Assembly (NCBI GenBank): GCA_005223375.1
Contig: RXOD01006455.1
Span: 1-10,297 of the forward strand
Origin: Amoebophrya sp. AT5.2
Taxonomy: Eukaryota; Sar; Dinophyceae; Syndiniales; Amoebophryaceae
DNA: 10,297 nucleotides
Direction: 5' to 3'
The position numbers were made by a program, and so were the translations under genes. The notes under the pieces were generated by a model. That model worked only from the letters and a program-made list of their open reading frames with translations. It was not told where the DNA came from and made no database searches. This document shows positions 1-7,951 of this stretch, piece by piece. How positions within the stretch are numbered: the first letter of the stretch is position 1; each line of letters begins with the position of its first letter.

Positions 1-1449
1 CCCGCTCGCGGCGGCCCTCGAGGACGCGGCCCACCCGGGGTTGCTGACGCAGATCCTCCTGCAGCCCCAGCAGTTCCGCCACCGGAGCCGCGTCGCGAGG
101 GCGTGCGCCGCATGCTCCTCTACCAAACGAAGCAGGGTAACCCCACCGCGCCAGTGAAGGGGGCAACGCCAACCACAACTACCTCGCAACCCACGAACCT
201 CCAAAGGATCACCTTCCCACTTGTAGCGGACGAATTGTGGCTCCCGACGCCAGCCCTGAGACAGCAACTGAACAAATTTGTTTCGCCGGCGGGCGAGGCA
301 GCTCCTCGGGGCGGAATCAATCCCAACTTGGAGTACGTGAAATTCGAGTTTAGGTACGTATTCGAGCGTGACCGTGTGCCAGATACAAGCATTCCAGACG
401 TGAGTGGGACGGAAATAGCGTTCTTCAAGGGCCCGAAGTGTGCGGACTACGACGAAGACGCGGATGGCCCGAAGCTGGCGTCCTTGCTGACAGCGCTGCG
501 GTCAAACGTCGCGCCAGAAGATTCCGGAACGAATGACCACGTCGACTTGGATTCGCTTGGTGGGGGCGAACGCGAACACCGGGCGGAACGCCCCGCCATT
601 ATTCTGCAGAATCTGTATGACACGTCGCTGCGGCTAGGCTCGGAAGATAAAGCTTCCCCGCGACTTTCGCTGGTCCGGCAGGGGCGCGACAATGTGATCC
701 CCCGTTCGTGGCCACCGCCGCCACGGCAATCGCGCGGCACGGTTGCACTCTGCCTCTACAGCTACGATGATGGAACGAGGAGAAACCTCCGCGACCGCGA
801 GCACGACCACGGCGCCAGCGATGGCAAGAACTTGTTTTCCTACTGGGAGATGTCCCTGGTCGAACCGGGCGTGTTTCTGGACCAGGTGACATGCAGGGAC
901 CGCGCTGGCGGAGTGAGACGAAATGATCTGCACCATGCCGGACGAGTACGCACGCCTTCTGCAGCGGCGCAGTCGCAGAGCGGGGGAGCAGATGAAGCGC
1001 TGCCACGCGCCGAACCGCAATCTCAATGGATGGGAGCTGCAGAAGTACGAGAGTCGGAGCCTGCCCCCGGCACAAGCTTCGCCCGCCGACGTCTCCCCGT
1101 CACTTTCGACCTCTCCTCCGAGCGCGTTCTGCGCGGAATCGCGTACTCCTCGGGCTCCGACAACGCGCAGCGGGAGAGCACGCCCTTCTTCTCGATTCTT
1201 GGGTTGTACTCCGTGTTGGTGTACGCGTCCTTCAAAATGATTCGAAGCATGTTCGAAAACAGCAGCGAGCGCGTGATCTACACCGAGCTGAACCATACTG
1301 AGTTCGTGGAAGACCTCTGCAACGGAATCTACCTCGCGCGCTCCCGCGGGGACCTGACCGGCGAGTGGAATCTGTACACCCAAGTGCTGCGGCTCTACAG
1401 AAGCCCGGAAATGCTACTGGAATACTCAGGAGACAAACACTTTTCTTAG
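1..1449 (+). CDS. PIEZO: Piezo mechanosensitive ion channel, C-terminal part (5' end off window)
   Basis: This is the 3' end of a Piezo gene. Piezo proteins form trimeric plasma- or endomembrane cation channels opened by membrane tension. Frame 1 is open from base 1 to the TAG at 1447-1449. The strongest evidence is the last ~90 residues: an inner-helix segment (FFSILGLYSVLVY, about 1186-1224), then the cytosolic domain with ELNHTEFVEDLCNGIYLAR and the family signature LYRSPEMLLEY near 1393-1425. This resembles the plant form (RSPHMLLEY) as well as the animal RSPETMIKW. Upstream, cap-domain elements are recognisable: LWLPTPALRQQL, EYVKFEFRYVFERD (compare the animal LRFTWNFQRD) and FSYWEMSLVEP. 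LPVTFDLSSERVL near 1096-1134 matches the strand before the inner helix. The blade and outer helix must lie upstream. About 70 residues of non-conserved sequence (roughly 886-1095) interrupt the cap; this may hide an intron or a frame change. In bases 1-136, frame 2 has almost exclusively G/C third positions, so the true frame or exon there is uncertain. Confidence 0.85.
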   Translation, partial: PARGGPRGRGPPGVADADPPAAPAVPPPEPRREGVRRMLLYQTKQGNPTAPVKGATPTTTTSQPTNLQRITFPLVADELWLPTPALRQQLNKFVSPAGEAAPRGGINPNLEYVKFEFRYVFERDRVPDTSIPDVSGTEIAFFKGPKCADYDEDADGPKLASLLTALRSNVAPEDSGTNDHVDLDSLGGGEREHRAERPAIILQNLYDTSLRLGSEDKASPRLSLVRQGRDNVIPRSWPPPPRQSRGTVALCLYSYDDGTRRNLRDREHDHGASDGKNLFSYWEMSLVEPGVFLDQVTCRDRAGGVRRNDLHHAGRVRTPSAAAQSQSGGADEALPRAEPQSQWMGAAEVRESEPAPGTSFARRRLPVTFDLSSERVLRGIAYSSGSDNAQRESTPFFSILGLYSVLVYASFKMIRSMFENSSERVIYTELNHTEFVEDLCNGIYLARSRGDLTGEWNLYTQVLRLYRSPEMLLEYSGDKHFS

Positions 1450-1572
1450 AAGTGGTCCAAGGACGAGCCTGAGCTGGAAAATATAAATAACGACCTTGAT
1501 GTTCTCCACCTGGGGTGGAAGAAAGACGCGACTGATGCACCGCAAGAAGAAGAACACATAGCGACGAAATAA
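1450..1572 (+). other. Open in-frame continuation after the Piezo stop
   Basis: Directly after the TAG at 1447-1449 the same frame stays open for 40 codons, to a TAA at 1570-1572. The translation is acidic and begins KWSKDEPELE, which superficially resembles the KWTREKE tail of animal Piezos. The stop sits in a pyrimidine-rich context (ACTTTTCTTAG) that looks like a 3' splice site, but no GT donor lies between LLEY and this point. It could be 3' UTR, an alternative C-terminus made by an unusual splice, or stop readthrough. The ordinary ending at 1449 is already a normal Piezo length, so 3' UTR is the default reading. Confidence 0.25.
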
Positions 1573-2427
1573 GGGAACTCATTGCAAACAAAACCCGATG
1601 AAGCGCAGTCGTCCTTTCCTGTTGGCGAATGGTGCTGACAGCCGCAACGTCGTTCGGAATTAATTGCGCGTACTCACAGGGGCTCGTCTTTGCCGGTTGA
1701 ATCCATTAAATTCGAAAGAATCAATACTGCAGGATGGATCCACGACTCGAGTTCTTGTCTACTGGGTCTGACTATGTACTTATATTAAGTAGTGTATTTT
1801 TATTATTGCGTTCTTGTTCTCGAGCTCGACACATGGAATTCATCTCCTGCCTTCTCCCTTCATTGTGAGATCCTGATCTTGAGCTTCCAAAAAAATCCGT
1901 GCCGTTCCTTCGTCTTGGTTCTGCTAGTCGTTCGCTCCCGCCAGTATCGTTGTTGTCATGATAAGCCAGCAGCCCCAGCGCTTTTATGATTTTTTAACTT
2001 TCAGCATGAGCATCTTGCTTTTCCTCGTTCCTTCATCAACCAAAATCATTCAATCAGGGTTCCCGTAGTCTCGAAACAGAAAGAACATCTGATGCCATCA
2101 TGAAGCAAGGCGCCGATTCAGCGAGCTACTTCATTTTGAACAAAACGGAAATGCAGCAGGAGTGAATCTACTTAATCTTTTGCATGCGCGGTCTGCACAT
2201 AAAAGAAACAAATTGCATCTTCATATACGTTTTGAATCAATTTTTGTATCCGTCCCCACAGTGTTTTCGACTGTGTCGCCTGTACGAAGGCAGCAGAAGC
2301 TGGAGGGGTTCGCCAGCACCGCCGCTGTCCAAGTGTATCTTGTCCCCCAATAGCTGCACATCAGCTTCAGCAGCAGGAGCTGCCAGGCATCGCACCGGAA
2401 GTCAGGAACTCCGTGGTCGTGGTCACG
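1573..2427 (+). other. Gene-poor spacer between Piezo and the next gene
   Basis: This AT-richer stretch has stops in all frames and no recognisable protein. It presumably holds the Piezo 3' UTR and the upstream region of the next gene. A good 3' splice site occurs near 2242-2262 (pyrimidine-rich run ending CCCCACAG). From 2236 the frame of the next exon is open without a stop (the last in-frame stop is the TGA at 2233-2235), so the next gene could have an additional 5' exon or a spliced 5' UTR. I saw no AATAAA signal, TATA box or RNA gene that I could support. Confidence 0.4.
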
Positions 2428-2972
2428 ATGGTGCCGGCACAACGGCAACGCGCCGCCGTGGTGCGGCGTCTGACGGCTGCGCTTGTCTGCCTCGGGGCAC
2501 TTGAATTTGCGTTCGCTGGCAAGGGACACCCCGGCGGCAAAGGACGCTCGAGGAGGCACCGCGGAGGCGCCTCCCACCGTCCACGACCAAACACCAGCAG
2601 AGCACATTTCGACCAGTTCGGCAACTGGGTCTGGGAGAACGACGAGCAAGGGCAAGTCGTCAACAGGAGAATCCAACACCAGGCGCGAGCGTCAACAGAA
2701 GTCCATGTACGACCAGTACCTGCTGTTGTTGAAGAGCAGGTGGTGGGAACTACGCTAGACAAGTTCTCCCCGGCGCCCGATGTACAAGAAGCGAAGGCTT
2801 TGGAGGGCGACTTCGACGCGCTACGGGAAATTCTGGTGTCAGTGGACGAACACAGTACCGGCAGTCATGCACCCGAAGACGTGGGCGTGGCAAGCCTTTT
2901 ACCGTTGCTAAACTACAGGCACCACACGCGGACCGTGTCGCTCGGCTACCAAGCAATCGCGCGCTACAGGAG
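2428..2972 (+). CDS. Exon 1 of a large uncharacterised protein, signal peptide-like start
   Basis: The ATG at 2428 has A at -3 and G at +4. It opens a classic secretory signal: a basic n-region (VVRR, residues 11-14), a hydrophobic core (LTAALVCLGALEF) and a small-residue cleavage site (AFA before GKG, after residue 30). A basic, Gly/Arg-rich stretch follows (about 31-55), then HFDQFGNWVWENDEQG (60-75) and a mildly acidic region. The frame reaches a TAA at 2974-2976, but this overlaps a strong donor (AG followed by GTAAAT at 2973). Splicing there to 3222 continues the frame into the next open block. If unspliced, it would be a 182-residue secreted protein. No family is recognised. Around 2670-2755, frame 2 also looks protein-like (KSMYDQYLLLL), so the exon structure here is not certain. 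The frame is open upstream to 2236, so an earlier start through another exon is possible. Confidence 0.55.
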
Positions 2973-3221
2973 GTAAATTTTTATCTTAAGCTGCGCCAAC
3001 ATGATCAACAAGACTTGAACTACAAGTAACTAAGTTCTCTCGTCTTTGTTCAACACTTTCTGATGATGGTTTCAACATGGAGTTATGCCTAAACCTCCAG
3101 GCAGTGGACTAGATGAGGACAACAGGAGCACGAGGACAATGATAGATTATAAGGCGAGGAAGAGGATCGAAACCGAAAGTAAAAAGTCTCAAACGTTGTT
3201 CATCATCTTCATGCTGATCAG
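2973..3221 (+). other. Predicted intron 1 (GTAAAT...ATCAG), with an alternative acceptor at 3104
   Basis: The donor AG|GTAAAT at 2973 is close to consensus. The acceptor at 3220-3221 follows a pyrimidine-rich run (TTGTTCATCATCTTCATG). The sequence between is AT-richer than the flanks and carries stops. Removing 249 bases joins codon parts AG and G into Arg and continues in frame. A second acceptor (CCAGGCAG, ending 3104) would also keep frame and add 39 codons. I prefer 3221, because G/C third positions and coding character rise sharply just after it. Confidence 0.45.
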
Positions 3222-5461
3222 GTCCAAAGTCGTCCCCGTCGTCTCCGCGGCGAACGAAAACCGTCGCGAGTGGCTGGCGCGTATCGAGGAGGACTTCAAG
3301 AGGGAGAATGAACAGCGCGACCGGGCTTTGTTGCGCCTCCTCGAGCGCGTTGCGGAGGATCCCATCGCCTTCGCGAAGGACCGCGGGCAGAACGGCAACT
3401 TCATCCTCGTCGCCCTCCTCCACCCGCCGTCGGAAGAGGAGCGGCGCTTCTCCAGTGTCCAGCCGCAGATTCGGCAGTTGAAATCTCTCATTCTGTCCAC
3501 TTTGCTGCAGGCGTGCGGGTCGCTGGCGGCGCACCCGGTAGGCATGCGCGTAGTGATCCACCTGTTTTCAAGGGAACAATTGGACCTGAGCCCGCTCAGC
3601 CCGGTATTTTCGCAGCGGGAAGCGGAGAAGAAAAGGCTTTTTCTGTTGGCGACGGCTCTGTGGCGGCCTCACGTTGCGTCACTGATGGCGGACGAGAGCG
3701 GCGAGGAACGGTATGAATGGGAAACCAAGGAAACCAGCCTTCTGAATATGCTCGGCACGAGCACGGCGGCGGAAGAACTTGGTCCCGGAGGTGCATCTCG
3801 GTTTGGGCCGGCGATATTGCAATACCAGCGGACCGGGTTGGGCGATCTCCAGATCTCCAAAAACGGAGAAGCCGTGTTTCCGCCGCAGACGCAGGAGAGC
3901 GCGTACGTGCACGAAAAGCACCTGCTCGACGGGGTTCCGACGCTCACGCGCTTCATCAAGCAGAGGCTAGCGGGGCACGTTTCGCAAGGAGATGCACAGT
4001 CGCTGGCAGCCTGGGGGTGGCAACGGGGCGAAGCTGCAGATCAAGATCATACGCGTTGGATGATCATGCAGGAGATCGGGACTGGCTTTCCTTTTCTTGT
4101 GATGTCTCAACACCCGGAGGCCCGGTACCTGTACTCGATCTCGTGGCTGCGCAAGTCCGCGAGCGACGCGGAGGCCGAACTCATCGCGCGCCAAATCCGG
4201 ACAATCTTGTTCCGGAGGGTGCCCGCAGAAGGCGGAGGCGACCAGGAAAAAAACTCCTGGAACTGGATTCTCCGTGCGGCTGGCGAGTGGGACTACGCTA
4301 GCACTGAGGGAGGTCGCGCCGCGTGTGGGGAGGGCTCGCCACCCGAAATGATGCTCCCCCTCGTCCCCAGCGAAGATGGAGAACGAGATGCGACTGATTC
4401 TAGTACAACTCGGCAGGCGCAGGAGAGCTCCTTCTACCAAAGAAATAGCCTTCGGGCCGCCTACGTCAGTGAACAGGAGGGGCCGAACGTTCTGCGGCAC
4501 TCCGGCTGCCGGCCCGTTGTCGACGTGGTTTCGCTCCTGCGCACCGGTGTCGTCCAGGACGTTCGCAAAGCGGACCTCCCGGCGAGAGACTCAGGGGCGC
4601 GGGAGAAGCGAGCGGAAAGAGGGCCGAAATACGGCGTGGGCCGGGACTGGCAGCGTGTGGACACGGATATCATGCGGCGCATGATCGGGACGCTTCGTAT
4701 TTTGATCGAGCGAAAAACTTCCCTCGGCGACGCGTTCGCGAACTATTCCGGGAACTGGCTGTTGGACTTGGCGCGAGAACTCGAGATACCCCTTGACGCG
4801 GGGATGAGCACGGATGGCGAAGGTGGCGCGGGAGGGGACTACCCGCTGCCGCCAGGCCCAGGGTACGCTTGGAACGAAGTGGCGCAGATTGAGGACGACA
4901 TGTGGTCCGACGCAGGGTCGACCTGCTCCAGCTCCGCGTCCTCAGAAGCGGGTGGCCCGACGCGGTTTTCGCCCCAGTTTCTCGCCGGGGGGCCTTCTGG
5001 GTGGAAGATGGGGATGCCCCTGGGTCATCAGCTGCTCTCCGAGGATGCAGAATCGACCTGCTCCAGCTACGCGTCCTCAGAAGCGGGTGGCTCGACGCGT
5101 TCTTCGCCCCAGCTTTTCGCCGGGGAGTCTTCTGGGTGGAAGATGGGGATGCCGCTGCGTCATCAGGTGTTCTCCGAGAGTGCAGAATCGGCCTGCTCCA
5201 GCTACGCGTCCTCAGATGCGGGTGGCTCGACGCGTTCTTCGCCCCAGTTTTTCGCCGGGGGGCCCGCGGGAAGGAATTCCTTGTTGGCGGACCTGCGAGC
5301 ACAAGCAAAACTTTTAGGCAAGAAAGTTGGTGGCCGGCTCAAGCTGCTTGCGGAGCTAGAGGAAAGCGTGAAATGGTACGAAAGGAACCGCATACCGGAT
5401 GTCGAGACCGAAGCCCAGATGCTACTGGAACGACAGAAGCAAGAGAAAACGGGTCTGCTGG
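3222..5461 (+). CDS. Exon 2: large helical protein with weak Pumilio-like signatures and tandem repeats
   Basis: This is a single long open block. Read alone it would run from an ATG at 3085 to a TGA at 5476-5478, giving 797 residues. The first ~60 residues are charged and helical (ENRREWLARIEEDFKREN). Segments near 3370-3420 (KDRGQNGNFILVALL) and 3520-3570 (AAHPVGMRVVIHLF) recall the FGNYVVQKLL and HPYGCRVIQ patterns of Pumilio/PUF RNA-binding repeats. Weaker echoes occur near 4105-4155 and 4735-4785 (NYSGNWLLDLARELE). This is a remote resemblance, not an established assignment, and the helices could equally be another alpha-solenoid. The middle is polar and poorly ordered. Three 45-residue repeats occupy 4912-5264, followed by a basic, coiled-coil-like C-terminal part (LLADLRAQAKLLGKK...LKLLAELEESVKWYERN). 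Splicing out 5462-5768 joins this block in frame to the next. No enzyme motif was seen. Confidence 0.65.
4912..5264 (+). repeat. Three tandem 135-bp coding repeats (third copy partial)
   Basis: Copies begin at 4912, 5047 and 5182, exactly 135 bases apart, so each encodes 45 residues without disturbing frame. Each copy carries a serine-rich core (STCSSYASSEAGGSTRSSPQ), then a Phe-Ala-Gly motif and SGWKMGMPL. The third copy stops after the Phe-Ala-Gly-Gly-Pro part. Nucleotide identity is high, including most third positions, so the duplication is recent or kept homogeneous. Because the unit is GC-rich and a multiple of three, several other frames are also open across it; these are shadows. The Ser-rich cores could be phosphorylated, which is inference. 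Confidence 0.9.
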
Positions 5462-5768
5462 GTACATTTTTTTCATGATAAACCGTCAGAAAGAAAGTTC
5501 GTTGTAGAAGTACTTTTGTTACCCTCTCCGTGCTGGTCTTGCAACCACTTTGTTTTGTCTTTCGCATCTGCTCCCAGATCCAGGAAGTGGCGTTTTGATG
5601 CAGTGTTTGCGTTTACTTCTTGCCCGTCATGCCTCTATTTTGGTGTTCATAGCTGTAATATGATTTGATTTTGGATTTGTACGGTCCCCTCACACGCATT
5701 TTTCAGTTTCAGGATCGAGGACATACACACAAACTGCTGGTGCTACAACTTTTTCTCTTCCTCCTCAG
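5462..5768 (+). other. Predicted intron 2 (GTACAT...CTCCTCAG)
   Basis: The acceptor is very strong: a long pyrimidine tract (TTTTTCTCTTCCTCCTCAG) ends at 5768. The block after it has no in-frame ATG for about 300 bases, so it must be reached from an upstream exon. The donor G|GTACAT at 5462 is only moderate, but it leaves one base of a codon, and the acceptor supplies the other two (G + GT, Gly). The 307-base span is AT-richer than its flanks and has stops in every frame. Confidence 0.55.
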
Positions 5769-7951
5769 GTGCCCCTCAACGTGACCGAGATCCGCCCCCC
5801 TTTCTCAGCAGTCAATATATTCGGAAGAATGACGTGCAGTCGTCACAGACGCGCAATCTAGCCGAGGCATCCATCAGCCACTACCTTGACCGTGATGCAG
5901 AAAAGAAGTTGCGAAGAGCTCCTGTGAATTGCACGCGCTCCGGATCCGGTGTTGATGTCGAGGATTGCGCGCCGGCCTTCGACAGGGAAGCTCCCGGCAC
6001 ACTCACTGGCTACGCGCCTGGAATCGACGAGCATTTGCAGAAGGCTGTGCAGCCAGTTCAAGAAGTTGAGGCTGGCTCCGCTGGTATGACGTTGCCGCAC
6101 GACCCAGACCAGCCCCTGTTTCGCGTGGAGGAGACTGAGGCATGGCAGCAGTGGTTGCGCGAGCACCCCGAAAAAAACGCGGAGCTGGCTGCAGAAGCCT
6201 GGCCGCGCAGGTTGCTTGGTTGGCGCGAGCACCAAGTAGCGGGGGAACAACCTTCACTTTCACTACAGCACACTTCTTCAGCACGGCAGCTAGAGGTACC
6301 TGGCCACTCTATAATGACTTCGCGGAGCAGCGCGCCGGCCGCAGCAGACGAGAGAGCGCGTAAAAATGCGGCCATTTTGGAGAAGATGAAGAGACCTGTT
6401 CCCTCGTCGTTGCAAGAAGAAGTAGTAGAGCGAACGACACCAGCACCAGTGACAGCATCTTCATCAACGCCTCTGTCCGCCGAAGCAAAGCCGTTTATTC
6501 CGGCCGCCTCCGGCGCCGATGTATCTGCCGACGGTTTTGCCGCGGCAGCTGCGAGACAAGCGCTTCTGGATACTACGAAGATGATGGACATCGACAACAT
6601 GAGCGAGCTCCTGCAAAAGCAATCGCAGTATCACGCGGAGATGGCGAACAACTACTTTCTTCAACAGCTGATGTATGCAGGGGGAGCTGCCGAAGCCGAT
6701 GCGACGCACGCAAATATGATGTTGGCTTCGGCGCCGCTGGCTCATCCTTCTACTCCTGGAGGTGAGGGTTCCGAAGGCGAAACCACGCCGCCAACTGCCG
6801 CGGCCGCAGCACTCGTCCCTAACTACACCAGCTCGATCATGATGGGTGGAGTTTATTTCACGCCTGATGGGGGAGGGCGAGGGGGTTATTATGCGGTGTC
6901 ACCTGCTTCATCGTCACCGTGGGTCTTCCACAGGGATGCAGACACTGACACCTTGTCCTCTGTGCAGCCGGGCAATCAGAAGCTGCAGTCTCCGCATTTA
7001 TTTCACATCAGCAGCGCTAGTACCGTTGCGCCGCCTTTCACTCTGCCGTCCTCTCCGCCTCTCTCCGCACCGGCGTCTCCGTCGACCGCCATGCAAGAAG
7101 GAAGTCCAACGACACCGCAAACAGCGCCGCCAACGGAAGCTCAGCCTCCGGTCGAAGATGCTGCGCCGTCGAGTGCCATGCCTGCTTCATCCGCAGCAGT
7201 CATCCCGTCCCCGCCAGAGAAGCAGCAGATGAGCGGGGGGCTCGAAACACGGGATGAATCGAGCCGAATTATCATGTCATCGTCCAAGTTTCAAGCAGCC
7301 GCGGATGACTCAGATGATGAATATGATGCGAACAACCTGGTGCATGACAAGCATAGTGCCTCTGCCGGCACACTCTTCCTTCCAGGAGGTGTAGCACGGC
7401 CCCTACCACGAGAACGACGAATAGACTTTTTGGGTAAAGTAGGCATTGCAACCCCGCCGCATGAAGATCGCAAGACAGTCGAGGGGTCCACCCGGTTCCA
7501 CACGTTCCTGAACGCTCCAGGGACGAACGGCGGCAACGAGCAGCAGAAGCAACCGGGTGGGCCGTTCCAGGGCACCTTGTTTTCGTCCTCGTCGGGCGAG
7601 GGATCGTCCTCTCCCCCCGTTTTCTATTCTGCCGAACGAACCGAATCGCCAAACGCCCCCAGCCCGCCCACACCGGGAGCTGGAAACGAAGCAGGAGGCG
7701 AAAATGATACATACTTGCGTGGCGCTGGTCAAATGTTAGAAGATGAAATCATGTCAACATCGTCGTACCAGCAAGACTTGGATCCAACGCAATCGCCTGA
7801 AGAAGACGGGGGAAACGGAGAGGATGCTCCGGGTCCTACTGACCCGCGCCGCGGCTGGGAGACTCCGGAATTTTGGCCCTCCTCGTCGTCCACCACGTAC
7901 GAGCCGCCGAACTTGACGAACATCGTGCAAAAGTTAGGTGAAAGTATTTAA
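5769..7951 (+). CDS. Exon 3: long disordered Ser/Pro/Ala-rich C-terminal region
   Basis: Open from the splice acceptor at 5768 to the TAA at 7949-7951, about 727 codons. There is no in-frame ATG until about 6086, so this is a continuation and not a gene start. Short helical stretches lie near the beginning (SISHYLDRDAEKKLRR; EAWQQWLREHPEKNAELAAE) and near 6560-6730 (Met/Gln-rich, DNMSELLQKQSQYHAEMANN). Most of the rest is low complexity: Ser, Pro, Ala and Thr runs, typical of intrinsically disordered protein. An acidic patch with a casein-kinase-2-like site (DDSDDEYDAN) is near 7305-7330. The last residues (YEPPNLTNIVQKLGESI) look like a short ordered tail. No domain is recognised. A donor-like AG|GTGAAAGT at 7938 lies just before the stop, so a further exon cannot be excluded, though the next 1.7 kb shows no obvious one. 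Confidence 0.65.

Noticed and set aside
634..1383. Long minus-strand open frame of about 249 codons over the Piezo exon
   Set aside because: It is antisense to a recognised Piezo coding sequence, has a low-complexity Arg/Ala/Ser composition and no family resemblance. Open antisense frames are expected in GC-rich exons.
4670..5308. Minus-strand and other + frame ORFs across the tandem repeats
   Set aside because: The 135-bp unit is a multiple of three and GC-rich, so once one unit is open in a frame all copies are. The sense frame is supported by its length on both sides of the repeats.
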